Assembly (NCBI GenBank): GCA_019751945.1
Contig: JAIEMT010000015.1
Coordinates: forward strand, 1-42,539
From: a bacterium
Lineage (GTDB): Bacteria > Bdellovibrionota > UBA1018
Length of the DNA stretch: 42,539 bases
Reading direction: 5' to 3'
Each line of letters begins with the position of its first letter. Within the stretch, counting starts at the first letter, position 1. The notes below the pieces were generated by a model. It was given only the letters and a program-made list of their open reading frames with translations, did not search any database and was not told the DNA's origin. Position numbers and translations under genes: made by a program. Positions 23,463 to 31,226 of the stretch are shown here, piece after piece.

Positions 23463-25637
23463 ATGAATTACCGTGTTAACGCCCTCTTATTCTTGGTTCT
23501 GCCTTCAGCACTGTCCACTTTGAGTGGTTGCACGGTGCAACTCATTAGTGCGCGTCCTTCTACATCGACTGGTTCTCCCTCCACTCCTGCGGTAGCACTC
23601 GGTTCAGCGGCTTTGGTGGGGGCTGCTTGGGATTCTGGTGGCAGCATTTTTCGGCTTGGAAGCAGTGGGGGATGTGACGGTACGCTTGCTTCGTGTGCGA
23701 GCGGCGTTCCTACCCTTGCAGAAATAAATTCTACTTGGACTCCTCATTACGCCAACATTGTCGGCTATTGGAAATTGGAGGGAACTGGAAGTATCGCAGA
23801 TGCTGCCAACATTCCCGCAACGATTGGTCCGGATGGAACTGCCGATAATATCGACGGCCTGGGAATGGCCTACTCCACCGGACAGCTGAACAACGCCATT
23901 ACTTTTGATGGAGTCGACGATCGTGTTTTTATTCCAAAGCAAGCGAACAATACTTTTGACACGAACGAAGCTTTTTCAGTTCAGGCGTGGATTTATCCCA
24001 CAGCTGCTCAAGACAGTGCGATTTTTTCTGACGGACTAAACGGCGCTCCATACACGGGGCATTGGATTCACTGGGGGGCTAGCTGGGCTATCCCTCGAAG
24101 TATTGCTGTAGCCATTACCGATGCGGCAGGAAATACACTGACTCAACATACTTCGGATGTGTTTGCTCTGAACCAATGGCATCACGTGCTCGTGACTTAC
24201 GACGGAAGCAATTCTATCTATGGAGTTGCTATCTACGTTGACGGAAGGCGCAGAGGTACTATCCGCGGTGCGAGCTCTAGTGCCACCTTGCCTGGTAGTG
24301 TGCTCAATGCTTTTGACTGGGCTATTGGTGGCACTTCAAACGGGGCGCCACTTCAGCTCTTTCCTGGAAAAATTGATGAAGTCGCACTTTGGGATTTGGC
24401 GCTGTCGGCGACGGATGTGGAATCCTTCTACATGTCTCAGCTTCAGCGCCGTTCGGGAACCGTTATTTCGGGCGTAGTGGATGGTGGCAATGCCACAACT
24501 ATTTGGAATGCGCTCGCTTGGGTAACCACACTTCCTTTCGGCAAAGAACTTCCGGATTACAACGGCGCGATCGAAAACGAATCCATCGCCAACTACACCA
24601 GCTTGAGTACTGGAACTCTGATGAACGGGATTCTGGGGCTCTGGCACTTTGACGAAACCAGTGCCGGAACTGCGCCGGGAGCAACAGATTTTCGGGATCA
24701 CTCCGGCCAAGGCATTCATGGATCTCGATCCGGGGCAGCGACGATTGGGACCTCCGGTCGATTCGCTTCCGGAGTGGGACTGCATTCGGCCACTGCAGAC
24801 TATGTGAACTTGCCATCGGCTGCTTTGGGTTTTGGAGCTGGTCAAGATTTTACAGTGAGTTTTTGGGTGAACTCGACTCAACCATCCCACGGCGGAACTT
24901 GGCCCAATATCGCCAATAGCGAAGGCAGTTCCGCGCCTCGAATGGGTTGGAACATTGCTTTGCACAATAGCACCGCAAACGCCGCGTGGTTTGCGGAACT
25001 TTGGGTTTCAGGTGTTCAGTATACTTGTTCGGGCACGAGTGACGTCGCGGACGGAAGCTGGCACCACCTCGCTGTTCAACGATCGGGCTCGAATCTTCTG
25101 CTCTATCAGGATGGAATTCTGTCGAACACCTGTGCCGCATCTAACGCCGATATTCGAAACGGCTCGAACCAAGTGGTGTTAGGAGCTCATCTGACCTGTG
25201 GAAGCATTTGCGAATTCGAAGGAAAGATCGACGAAATGGGGATTTGGAATCGAGTGCTCACGAGTGCAGAACTCTTTCAGGTTTACCGACGCGGGGCAAA
25301 TCGAGTGAAGTTTCAGGTGCAGACCTGTACTATCGCAGATTGTTCGGATCAAAGTACTTGGTTAGGACCGGATGGGACCAATCAGACTTATTTTACTGAA
25401 CTCCACAATAACTTTGATCAAAGTACTGGAGGAGATGTTGGCGCTACCAACCTAGTCTTGCCGGGGTTGCCGAATATCCTGTTTTCGAATTTTGGTTCCT
25501 TGTCGCTCGTGAACAATCGCTACTTTAGATATCGGGCGGTTCTTGAGTCTGACGACAGATCGACAGGTTGTAACTATGGAGCGGGTGCCACTGCGTGCTC
25601 TCCGGAAATCAAGAGTGCTGCAGGTTCCCATTTATAG
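23463..25637 (+). CDS. LamG-domain lipoprotein, paralog 1
   Basis: The 724-residue protein has a lipoprotein signal ending LSGC (Cys23). Two concanavalin/LamG-type domains follow: the first at about 110-325, with VGYWKLEGTGSIAD, ITFDGVDDRVFIP, FSVQAWIYP and KIDEVALWDLALSATDVESFY, and the second at about 385-610, with LWHFDETSAGTAPG, DFTVSFWVNS and KIDEMGIWNRVLTSAELFQVY. A C-terminal region with conserved cysteines closes the protein. LamG domains bind carbohydrates or proteins, so surface adhesion or substrate binding is plausible. A second protein of the same architecture is encoded at 34429-36651 and is clearly homologous throughout. The gene is followed by the DTW gene after 18 bp. Confidence 0.88.
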   Translation: MNYRVNALLFLVLPSALSTLSGCTVQLISARPSTSTGSPSTPAVALGSAALVGAAWDSGGSIFRLGSSGGCDGTLASCASGVPTLAEINSTWTPHYANIVGYWKLEGTGSIADAANIPATIGPDGTADNIDGLGMAYSTGQLNNAITFDGVDDRVFIPKQANNTFDTNEAFSVQAWIYPTAAQDSAIFSDGLNGAPYTGHWIHWGASWAIPRSIAVAITDAAGNTLTQHTSDVFALNQWHHVLVTYDGSNSIYGVAIYVDGRRRGTIRGASSSATLPGSVLNAFDWAIGGTSNGAPLQLFPGKIDEVALWDLALSATDVESFYMSQLQRRSGTVISGVVDGGNATTIWNALAWVTTLPFGKELPDYNGAIENESIANYTSLSTGTLMNGILGLWHFDETSAGTAPGATDFRDHSGQGIHGSRSGAATIGTSGRFASGVGLHSATADYVNLPSAALGFGAGQDFTVSFWVNSTQPSHGGTWPNIANSEGSSAPRMGWNIALHNSTANAAWFAELWVSGVQYTCSGTSDVADGSWHHLAVQRSGSNLLLYQDGILSNTCAASNADIRNGSNQVVLGAHLTCGSICEFEGKIDEMGIWNRVLTSAELFQVYRRGANRVKFQVQTCTIADCSDQSTWLGPDGTNQTYFTELHNNFDQSTGGDVGATNLVLPGLPNILFSNFGSLSLVNNRYFRYRAVLESDDRSTGCNYGAGATACSPEIKSAAGSHL

Positions 25638-25655
25638 GATATACTGCGCTTCGAG

Positions 25656-26279
25656 ATGAGAGACTTTTGCTGGGCTTGCCATCGCCCTCAAATCACCTGT
25701 TTTTGCTCCATGACCCGGCCCTTTGCGACATCGGCCGAGTTTGTTCTCATTGTTCATCCGGATGAATTCAAAAGTACGGTCGGAACCGCTTGGATATTGC
25801 GGCGATCCATTTCAAATAGTCGGTGGATTCGGAGTTATGGTGCAGATCTGGATCGGGACTCTGCCTTTCTCGATCTTTTCAATGCGTCCGATGTCGTTCC
25901 GCTTCTTCTTTTTCCGGGCCCGCGGTCTCTCAATCTGAGTGAGGGCTCCGACGAAGCCTGGAAAGCTCTTGTCCCCTCGTCGAAGCGCCCGGTCTTTATT
26001 GTAGTGGATGGTACTTGGAATCAGGCGCGAAAAATGCTGAATCAGAGCCGGTTGCTTCGGTCCCTTCCTCGGGTGAGTTTTGAAACCACCCGTCCTTCGG
26101 AATATGGATTCAAGCAGCAGCCTCATCCCGATTGCCTTTCCAGTGTGGAAGGGGTGCATCGGGTCGTCGAAATCCTTGCAGAGCGAAACTGGGGAACGCT
26201 TCCACCGCTTCGAGAACACGATCAGATGATCGAGATTTTTCGAAAGATGGTTCGTTTTCAACTGCAACAGGTGAGTTAA
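25656..26279 (+). CDS. DTW-domain tRNA-uridine aminocarboxypropyltransferase
   Basis: The 207-residue DTW protein (TapT/YfiP-like) transfers an aminocarboxypropyl group from SAM to a tRNA uridine (acp3U). The N-terminal Cys5, Cys8, Cys15 and Cys17 form the family's zinc-binding knuckle. The signature D-x-T-W is present as DGTWNQARKM (118-127), with LLFPG (84-88) and QQPHPDCLSSVEGV further on. It begins 18 bp after the LamG lipoprotein gene on the same strand, so the two are probably cotranscribed, though no functional link is evident. Family assignment is firm; the modified tRNA position is not known from sequence. Confidence 0.9.
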   Translation: MRDFCWACHRPQITCFCSMTRPFATSAEFVLIVHPDEFKSTVGTAWILRRSISNSRWIRSYGADLDRDSAFLDLFNASDVVPLLLFPGPRSLNLSEGSDEAWKALVPSSKRPVFIVVDGTWNQARKMLNQSRLLRSLPRVSFETTRPSEYGFKQQPHPDCLSSVEGVHRVVEILAERNWGTLPPLREHDQMIEIFRKMVRFQLQQVS

Positions 26280-26323
26280 CAGAAAATCTGGACGCAAAAA
26301 TTCCAATAAAATCATTCTAGGGT

Positions 26324-26351
26324 TTGCACAGAAGCCAGGCTGCACTATCAT
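26324..26351 (+). promoter_or_regulatory. Sigma-70 promoter of the FadL-type porin gene
   Basis: -35 TTGCAC (26324-26329), a 16-bp spacer, and -10 TATCAT (26346-26351). The start site would fall near 26358, about 25 nt before the ATG, which is preceded by a strong AAGGAG ribosome site. Confidence 0.6.
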
Positions 26352-26383
26352 TTTATCTCTAGTCTTAAAATTAAGGAGATAAA

Positions 26384-27634
26384 ATGCGAAACCGTAACAT
26401 TACAGTTGTGATTGCCATGGGCTTGTTTCTTGGAAGCGGGTCTTCTTTTGGCGCAGGCTTAGAAAAAAACATCATGTGGTCAGGCAAGCATGCCGGGGCA
26501 GCGGGAGCAGCGGTTTCGACAGCCGATGGTGCTGAAGCTGTTTTCTTCAATCCAGCCGGGATCGCGAATGGGAAAGCAGGCTCCGAAGTCAGCGTCAATT
26601 TTTCGCCGGGCATACACGATTTCAGTGCACCCAACTATTCGGATTCAGCGAAGATGAAGTCGGGCTACAATCTCGTGCCGGTGTTTGGCGTGGTCGGAAG
26701 CTACGGACTCACACCCAAGTGGGGCGTGGGTATCGGCATGTATGTCAGTGCGGGTGCGCGAGCCATTTTCAATGCGGCTTCGCTGGGAATCACCGGCTTT
26801 GACATGACACCGAAACTTCAATCCTATCTGGACGTTTCAGAAGTCGCGCTTGGAACGGGTTACGAAATCGCCGATGGCCTCCGTTTGGGAGCAGCTTTTC
26901 GCGTGGTCATGGCACAGGGGTCTTTCTCCATGGCTCAGGTCGTGGGAAGTAACCTGATTGCCGTGGATCTGAAAAATCTTTCAGCCACCCGTTTCAGTGG
27001 ACTGAAATTGGGTCTCAGCTACACCGCTCCAGATAAGACCTGGGGATTCGGCGTGGCCTGGAGAAATCAGCTCGACTTCATTGCCAGCGGACAGTCTACT
27101 GGAAGTGTTCAAGCTGCTGGCCCAGGTGCGACTTCGACCTTAGCTGAAGCACCGGCGAAAGTAGGCCTCACGTTGCCACAGCAATTTGTGGTGGGTGGAA
27201 ACTATGAACTCATCAAGGGTCACCTTCGCACGATGGTGGAATATGTTTGGACGAATTACTCTGAAAACAAAACCCTGGTCGTGGAAGCGAGTCCGGGCGG
27301 GGTTGCAGTGTCCAACGTCTCTTTCAATTGGGCGAACCAATCGGAAGCGCGAATCGGATTTGAATGCACGGCTGTGAAAAACTGGGCGTTCCGTGCGGGT
27401 TATGTTTACTCCTCACAGGTCGTTCCCAAAGAAACGGCATTGGCAATCCTTTCTTCTCCCGGCGCTTACAACACGTTTGTAGCGGGAGCTGGAACGATGA
27501 TTGGAAGCACGCAAGTCGATGGCGCATTCGAATACTCCGCGGCTTCAGGCACGGGTGGGACTTCCTCGGGCTTTTTGGGAACCTATTCGACCACATTCTT
27601 AACGCTTCACATGGGAGCGACGTTTCGATTCTAA
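26384..27634 (+). CDS. FadL/OmpP1-family outer-membrane transporter
   Basis: The 416-residue protein has a signal peptide (about 1-23, ending SSFG). The mature start fits the FadL family: SGKHAGAAGAAVSTADGAEAVFFNPAGIA, the G-x-A-x-x-x-x-D-x-x-x-x-F-x-N-P-A-G motif of the hatch domain. The rest alternates amphipathic beta strands to a terminal aromatic (GATFRF), the usual C-terminal signal for outer-membrane insertion. Members import long-chain fatty acids or other hydrophobic compounds such as toluene. A strong AAGGAG site and a good promoter precede it, and a perfect hairpin follows. The ligand cannot be predicted. Confidence 0.9.
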   Translation: MRNRNITVVIAMGLFLGSGSSFGAGLEKNIMWSGKHAGAAGAAVSTADGAEAVFFNPAGIANGKAGSEVSVNFSPGIHDFSAPNYSDSAKMKSGYNLVPVFGVVGSYGLTPKWGVGIGMYVSAGARAIFNAASLGITGFDMTPKLQSYLDVSEVALGTGYEIADGLRLGAAFRVVMAQGSFSMAQVVGSNLIAVDLKNLSATRFSGLKLGLSYTAPDKTWGFGVAWRNQLDFIASGQSTGSVQAAGPGATSTLAEAPAKVGLTLPQQFVVGGNYELIKGHLRTMVEYVWTNYSENKTLVVEASPGGVAVSNVSFNWANQSEARIGFECTAVKNWAFRAGYVYSSQVVPKETALAILSSPGAYNTFVAGAGTMIGSTQVDGAFEYSAASGTGGTSSGFLGTYSTTFLTLHMGATFRF

Positions 27635-27644
27635 AAAATGCAAA

Positions 27645-27676
27645 GCCCAGAAACCAGGTCCTCTTGGTTTCTGGGC
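27645..27676. terminator. Bidirectional intrinsic terminator between convergent genes
   Basis: A perfect 12-bp stem GCCCAGAAACCA / TGGTTTCTGGGC with an 8-nt loop lies between the porin gene and the end of the leftward operon. On the minus strand it is followed by TTTGCATTTTTT, a good U-rich tract; on the plus strand the tract is weaker. Confidence 0.82.
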
Positions 27677-27704
27677 CATTGCGTGTGTGAAGTAAACGTT
27701 CGTG

Positions 27705-30533
27705 TTACTTCATTCCGTAGCTGAAGATCTCAGCCGTGAGACCTGCTTTTTTCCCAATCCCACCCACGAGTAAGATCGAACCCGGTACGACTTGTACCGA
27801 GGAGTGATCCGAACGCGGAGTTTCCATGGTCATATTGACGTAGGTGAAGTCCTCCGTGGTGGGGTCGTAGAGTTCTGCAGTCATGAGGCAGGATTCGCAG
27901 GATGCGCCTGAGAAGTCCTGTTCGATCTTGGCTTGTCCACCCGTGAGGATGACCAAGCCGTTGTCCAGCAAGCTGGCTTGATGACTGCCGCGTTTGTCAT
28001 TCAGATCCGCAATCGAACGAACGAAGCGGTTGCTCTTCGGATCGTAGAACTCAGCCGAAGCCAAACTCTCCGTGCCGTTGAATCCGCCGGTGAACAGGAC
28101 GCGTCCATCCGGAAGCAGAGTGGCCTGATGAGCGCCTCTGCCCACGTTCATTCGAGCCGACTTGATGGGACTAATTTCGCCCGTCTTCGGATCGTAGATG
28201 TCGGCGGTGTTCACGCTGCGGTTGCCGTTGTGTCCGCCAGCTAAGAGGACTCGGCCATCGGCCATCAAGGTCGCCGTGTGGTTCGATCGCGGCACACTTA
28301 AGCCCGTGCTCAGTTCTTGGAAGGTCATCGACTTGGGATCGAAGATCTCCGCGCTCTGAGTGGGAATTTCCAACGTGGCTGTAGTGGTTCCTCCAGTAAT
28401 TAACACGCGGCCGTCATTGAGTAAGGTCGCGGTGTGGTTTGCACGCTGAGAGTGCATCCACTTCGCCACCTCCGTGAAGGAGTGGGTGAGGGGATTGTAA
28501 ACCAGCGCGGTGTCCTTTCCGATTCCACCGACGATCAAGACCTTCCCGTCCGGAAGCAGAGTAGCCGTGTGATAAACGCGGCTTTCTCGAGGACCGGGCA
28601 AGATCGAGAATGAGCCCGAGTCGAAATCGTAGAGCTCGGCCAGAGAGTCTCTGCCGAATGAGCCACCCACGATCAAGACCTCGTGATTTCCGTGGATCGA
28701 TTGAAGTGCCGTTGCGGAGGAGCCGTAACGACGAACCCCCGTGCGACGTTCCGAAAGAACGAACGAGCCGCTGTTGCCATAGTCGGCCGTCAGACAGATT
28801 CGCGGATCCTTCATCGGACACTTCATGTCTTGGCTGTTATTGCGCAGGTCTAAACGCGACAGAGCGGTCAGAGCCCCGAGAGGTTTTGGGTCCACGATAC
28901 GGTTGCCGCTCAGATTTGCAGATTGCAACGCCGGACACTTCGCCAGTGCCGAGACGTCCACGATCCTGTTACGGGCGAGGTTCAGTTTCGTGAGTTTCTT
29001 GAAACCCCCGTAAACTGGACTTGCTAGTGGTGAAAGATCGGTGATGGAATTGTCATCCAACATCAGGGATTCGAGCTGGGTGAATTCCATGAAGGGACGC
29101 AAATCTCTCACACCTGTCTTACTGAGATTGAGCGAGTCCTTTCTCAAGAAGTAGGTTTCCGTGATGAAGCACTCATCCATGACTTGACCTTCTACGACCG
29201 GTTTGAAGAGTTCGCTCTTCTCATCTTTGGCGACTTTGAGAGAGGCTCGAATGCTTGCCGCCAATCCTTCTGGCGACTGCGGGCTCAACCCTTCATCGCA
29301 GAACTGGGCGAAGCTCTCGTTTTCGAGAACGAGACTCTTTGCTGGAACCTGATACAATCCCCCCGCCGCGTTGGGGTTGAGGGAAGTCACTTCGGTGATG
29401 CACTTCATTCCTCCGATATCCCAACAGAGCTGAGCGGTATCTAAGATGCGTTGACGAGCATCTTTCAATTTCACGTCAATTTCTTGAAGCGATTCACGCT
29501 GACGTTCACTCCAACGACGACTGGAGTTGCCGATGTAGCGCGATACCTGCGTAGCTTGGGTGTAGAACGAGTTCATGTACGATTCCAGAGTACGACGAGC
29601 CGCCTTGACTTCGTCGCGAACAAGCGGCGGGTTCTTCAAATGAATTCCTGCCGTCGCATAGGGCTTCGTCAGGTAGCGAAGGACAACGGGTCCTCCTTGC
29701 TGAGCCGGATCGTCGCCCTTGGCTTGAAGCTGAGAGGAAAAGTCTTTCGTGGCGTACTTGAGCGCGGCACTGAGAACGCTTTCACATTCGCTGAATTTAC
29801 CTAAGGAACATTTTACGAAGAGATCCGTATTGCCAAAGATTTCAGAAAGACGAGAGACATCTCCCCCCATCTGGTAAGCGCCGACGGTGACCTGAGTTTT
29901 CTGGCTGAATTGATTCACCGCATTTTTTACTTCACCACTCGCACTCCAGGCTGGACCGCTGATGTTGAAGTTCGCTTCGAAGGCCTTCTTATCGGATTCG
30001 GAAGTGAAGTCGATGCGGATGGTGAAGAAGATCTTGGCGCCGAGTTTGGCTTGCTCGACGAATTCATCGCCACAGCCGTCGATAAAACGCTCATCGTTCA
30101 CCTGATTGAGTTTCCCGACCTCGCTCAGCTTGGGTTTCGTCATGATCAGGTTCTTGAACTGATAATCCCCAATGTAGATGGCTGCGATGGAGAAGGAATC
30201 ACTCTTGGATTCAGAGACGAATCGAGCAGCAGCGCTCGCTTCCACCGCACCGTAACGAGCACGACCCCCGGCCCCGAAGCCGAATTCTTTTTGTAACGTG
30301 TCGTGGCTGATGGTTTGCTTGAAGCTGAGGTTGGCTTGACTGATCCCTTGAGAGACCTGGGTGCCCTCGATACAACCTCCTTTGAATTTCTGACTGTCCG
30401 TTGCCCAACCGGTGCCCAGCACGGCTTGATAGTTGGCACTAGGTGTGTCGATGACCGAATCTGCAAAGACGGAAGCGATTGACGAAATCGCAATCACCCC
30501 GACAAATAAAACAAATCTTGAATACGGTTTCAT
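27705..30533 (-). CDS. Exported MACPF-like, leucine-rich and Kelch repeat protein
   Basis: The 942-residue protein has a Sec signal peptide (about 1-24). The N-terminal region (about 35-240) is rich in amphipathic beta strands. FIDGCGDEFVEQAKLGAKIFFTI (150-172) and YQMGGDVSRL (220-229) recall the MACPF/CDC core motif (aromatic-x-x-x-G-D/T-x-F/Y-V ... G-A/G) of pore-forming proteins. A helical part (about 300-380) and a short leucine-rich repeat block (about 465-570, with LNLSKTGVRDL, LESLMLDDNSITDLSPL and LTKLNLARNRIVDVSAL) follow. Then come about six Kelch/beta-propeller repeats (605-940), each with HTATLLPDGKVLIVGG-type cores. It is last in a four-gene operon of exported proteins. The MACPF assignment is tentative; the LRR and Kelch parts are clear. 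A secreted or surface binding and membrane-acting role is inferred. Confidence 0.85.
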   Translation of the reverse strand: MKPYSRFVLFVGVIAISSIASVFADSVIDTPSANYQAVLGTGWATDSQKFKGGCIEGTQVSQGISQANLSFKQTISHDTLQKEFGFGAGGRARYGAVEASAAARFVSESKSDSFSIAAIYIGDYQFKNLIMTKPKLSEVGKLNQVNDERFIDGCGDEFVEQAKLGAKIFFTIRIDFTSESDKKAFEANFNISGPAWSASGEVKNAVNQFSQKTQVTVGAYQMGGDVSRLSEIFGNTDLFVKCSLGKFSECESVLSAALKYATKDFSSQLQAKGDDPAQQGGPVVLRYLTKPYATAGIHLKNPPLVRDEVKAARRTLESYMNSFYTQATQVSRYIGNSSRRWSERQRESLQEIDVKLKDARQRILDTAQLCWDIGGMKCITEVTSLNPNAAGGLYQVPAKSLVLENESFAQFCDEGLSPQSPEGLAASIRASLKVAKDEKSELFKPVVEGQVMDECFITETYFLRKDSLNLSKTGVRDLRPFMEFTQLESLMLDDNSITDLSPLASPVYGGFKKLTKLNLARNRIVDVSALAKCPALQSANLSGNRIVDPKPLGALTALSRLDLRNNSQDMKCPMKDPRICLTADYGNSGSFVLSERRTGVRRYGSSATALQSIHGNHEVLIVGGSFGRDSLAELYDFDSGSFSILPGPRESRVYHTATLLPDGKVLIVGGIGKDTALVYNPLTHSFTEVAKWMHSQRANHTATLLNDGRVLITGGTTTATLEIPTQSAEIFDPKSMTFQELSTGLSVPRSNHTATLMADGRVLLAGGHNGNRSVNTADIYDPKTGEISPIKSARMNVGRGAHQATLLPDGRVLFTGGFNGTESLASAEFYDPKSNRFVRSIADLNDKRGSHQASLLDNGLVILTGGQAKIEQDFSGASCESCLMTAELYDPTTEDFTYVNMTMETPRSDHSSVQVVPGSILLVGGIGKKAGLTAEIFSYGMK

Positions 30534-30551
30534 AACGTTGCATTCCTTTCT

Positions 30552-31226
30552 TTAGAATTTTTGGCCATACATGTTTTTTGCATACTGAAAGAGCCGCTCG
30601 TCGATGCTTCCTCGGGCTGACTTCTGTAAACGTGCTGCGAGTTGAGGTTGCACTGCTCCTAAGAGTCCGATTGCTTCGATCTTGTCTCCCATCCAGATTC
30701 CCCGAATTTCTGGGCTGGCAGGCAGTTGACTGACTTTCATGCTGATGAACTCGACGAGTTTTGAGACGAGCAGCTTTTTCTCCGGGTTTTTGTTCCAAGC
30801 CAAGGCTTGTTCCAAGAAATCAATCGCGTTCATTCGCTCCCGGCGAACTCCCTCACTGTTTTGCGAAGGAATCTCGAGGAGGATTTGAACGGTTTTTGAA
30901 ATGAGTTCACGATTGCTGAGAAGTTCCTTTTCTTCAGCGTCTTCTAATTGAGTCTTAATTACTTTTTCAGAAGAGTCCTTGAAGCGAGCTAAGATTTGAA
31001 CCGTGCGAGAGCGATCGAGGCTCAGGACCGGCGCATTTTCAGATTGGGATGGTTCCGCAGCAGAAGTCGCTGGAGCCGGTGTTCCCGTCGGAATGGTGAG
31101 AATCTTCGCGCCAAGTGCTGCTGTGGAACTTCGGGTTGCACGTTGTGACACGAGCGCCGAGTAAAACGCTGCAACTCCGACGACTGAGATTCCGGTGAGA
31201 ATGAGAAACAAGGGAATGGGTTTCAT
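30552..31226 (-). CDS. Membrane-anchored protein of unknown function
   Basis: The 224-residue protein has one N-terminal hydrophobic helix (about 5-27) that could be an uncleaved anchor. A Thr/Pro/Ala/Ser-rich linker (38-70) and an all-helical domain (about 75-224) follow. The soluble part would lie in the periplasm. No family or catalytic motif is recognised. The ATG overlaps the subtilase-like gene stop (ATGA), and the large MACPF-like gene starts 18 bp downstream, so it is an integral member of the operon. A chaperone or anchor for its neighbours is a guess. Confidence 0.75.
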   Translation of the reverse strand: MKPIPLFLILTGISVVGVAAFYSALVSQRATRSSTAALGAKILTIPTGTPAPATSAAEPSQSENAPVLSLDRSRTVQILARFKDSSEKVIKTQLEDAEEKELLSNRELISKTVQILLEIPSQNSEGVRRERMNAIDFLEQALAWNKNPEKKLLVSKLVEFISMKVSQLPASPEIRGIWMGDKIEAIGLLGAVQPQLAARLQKSARGSIDERLFQYAKNMYGQKF

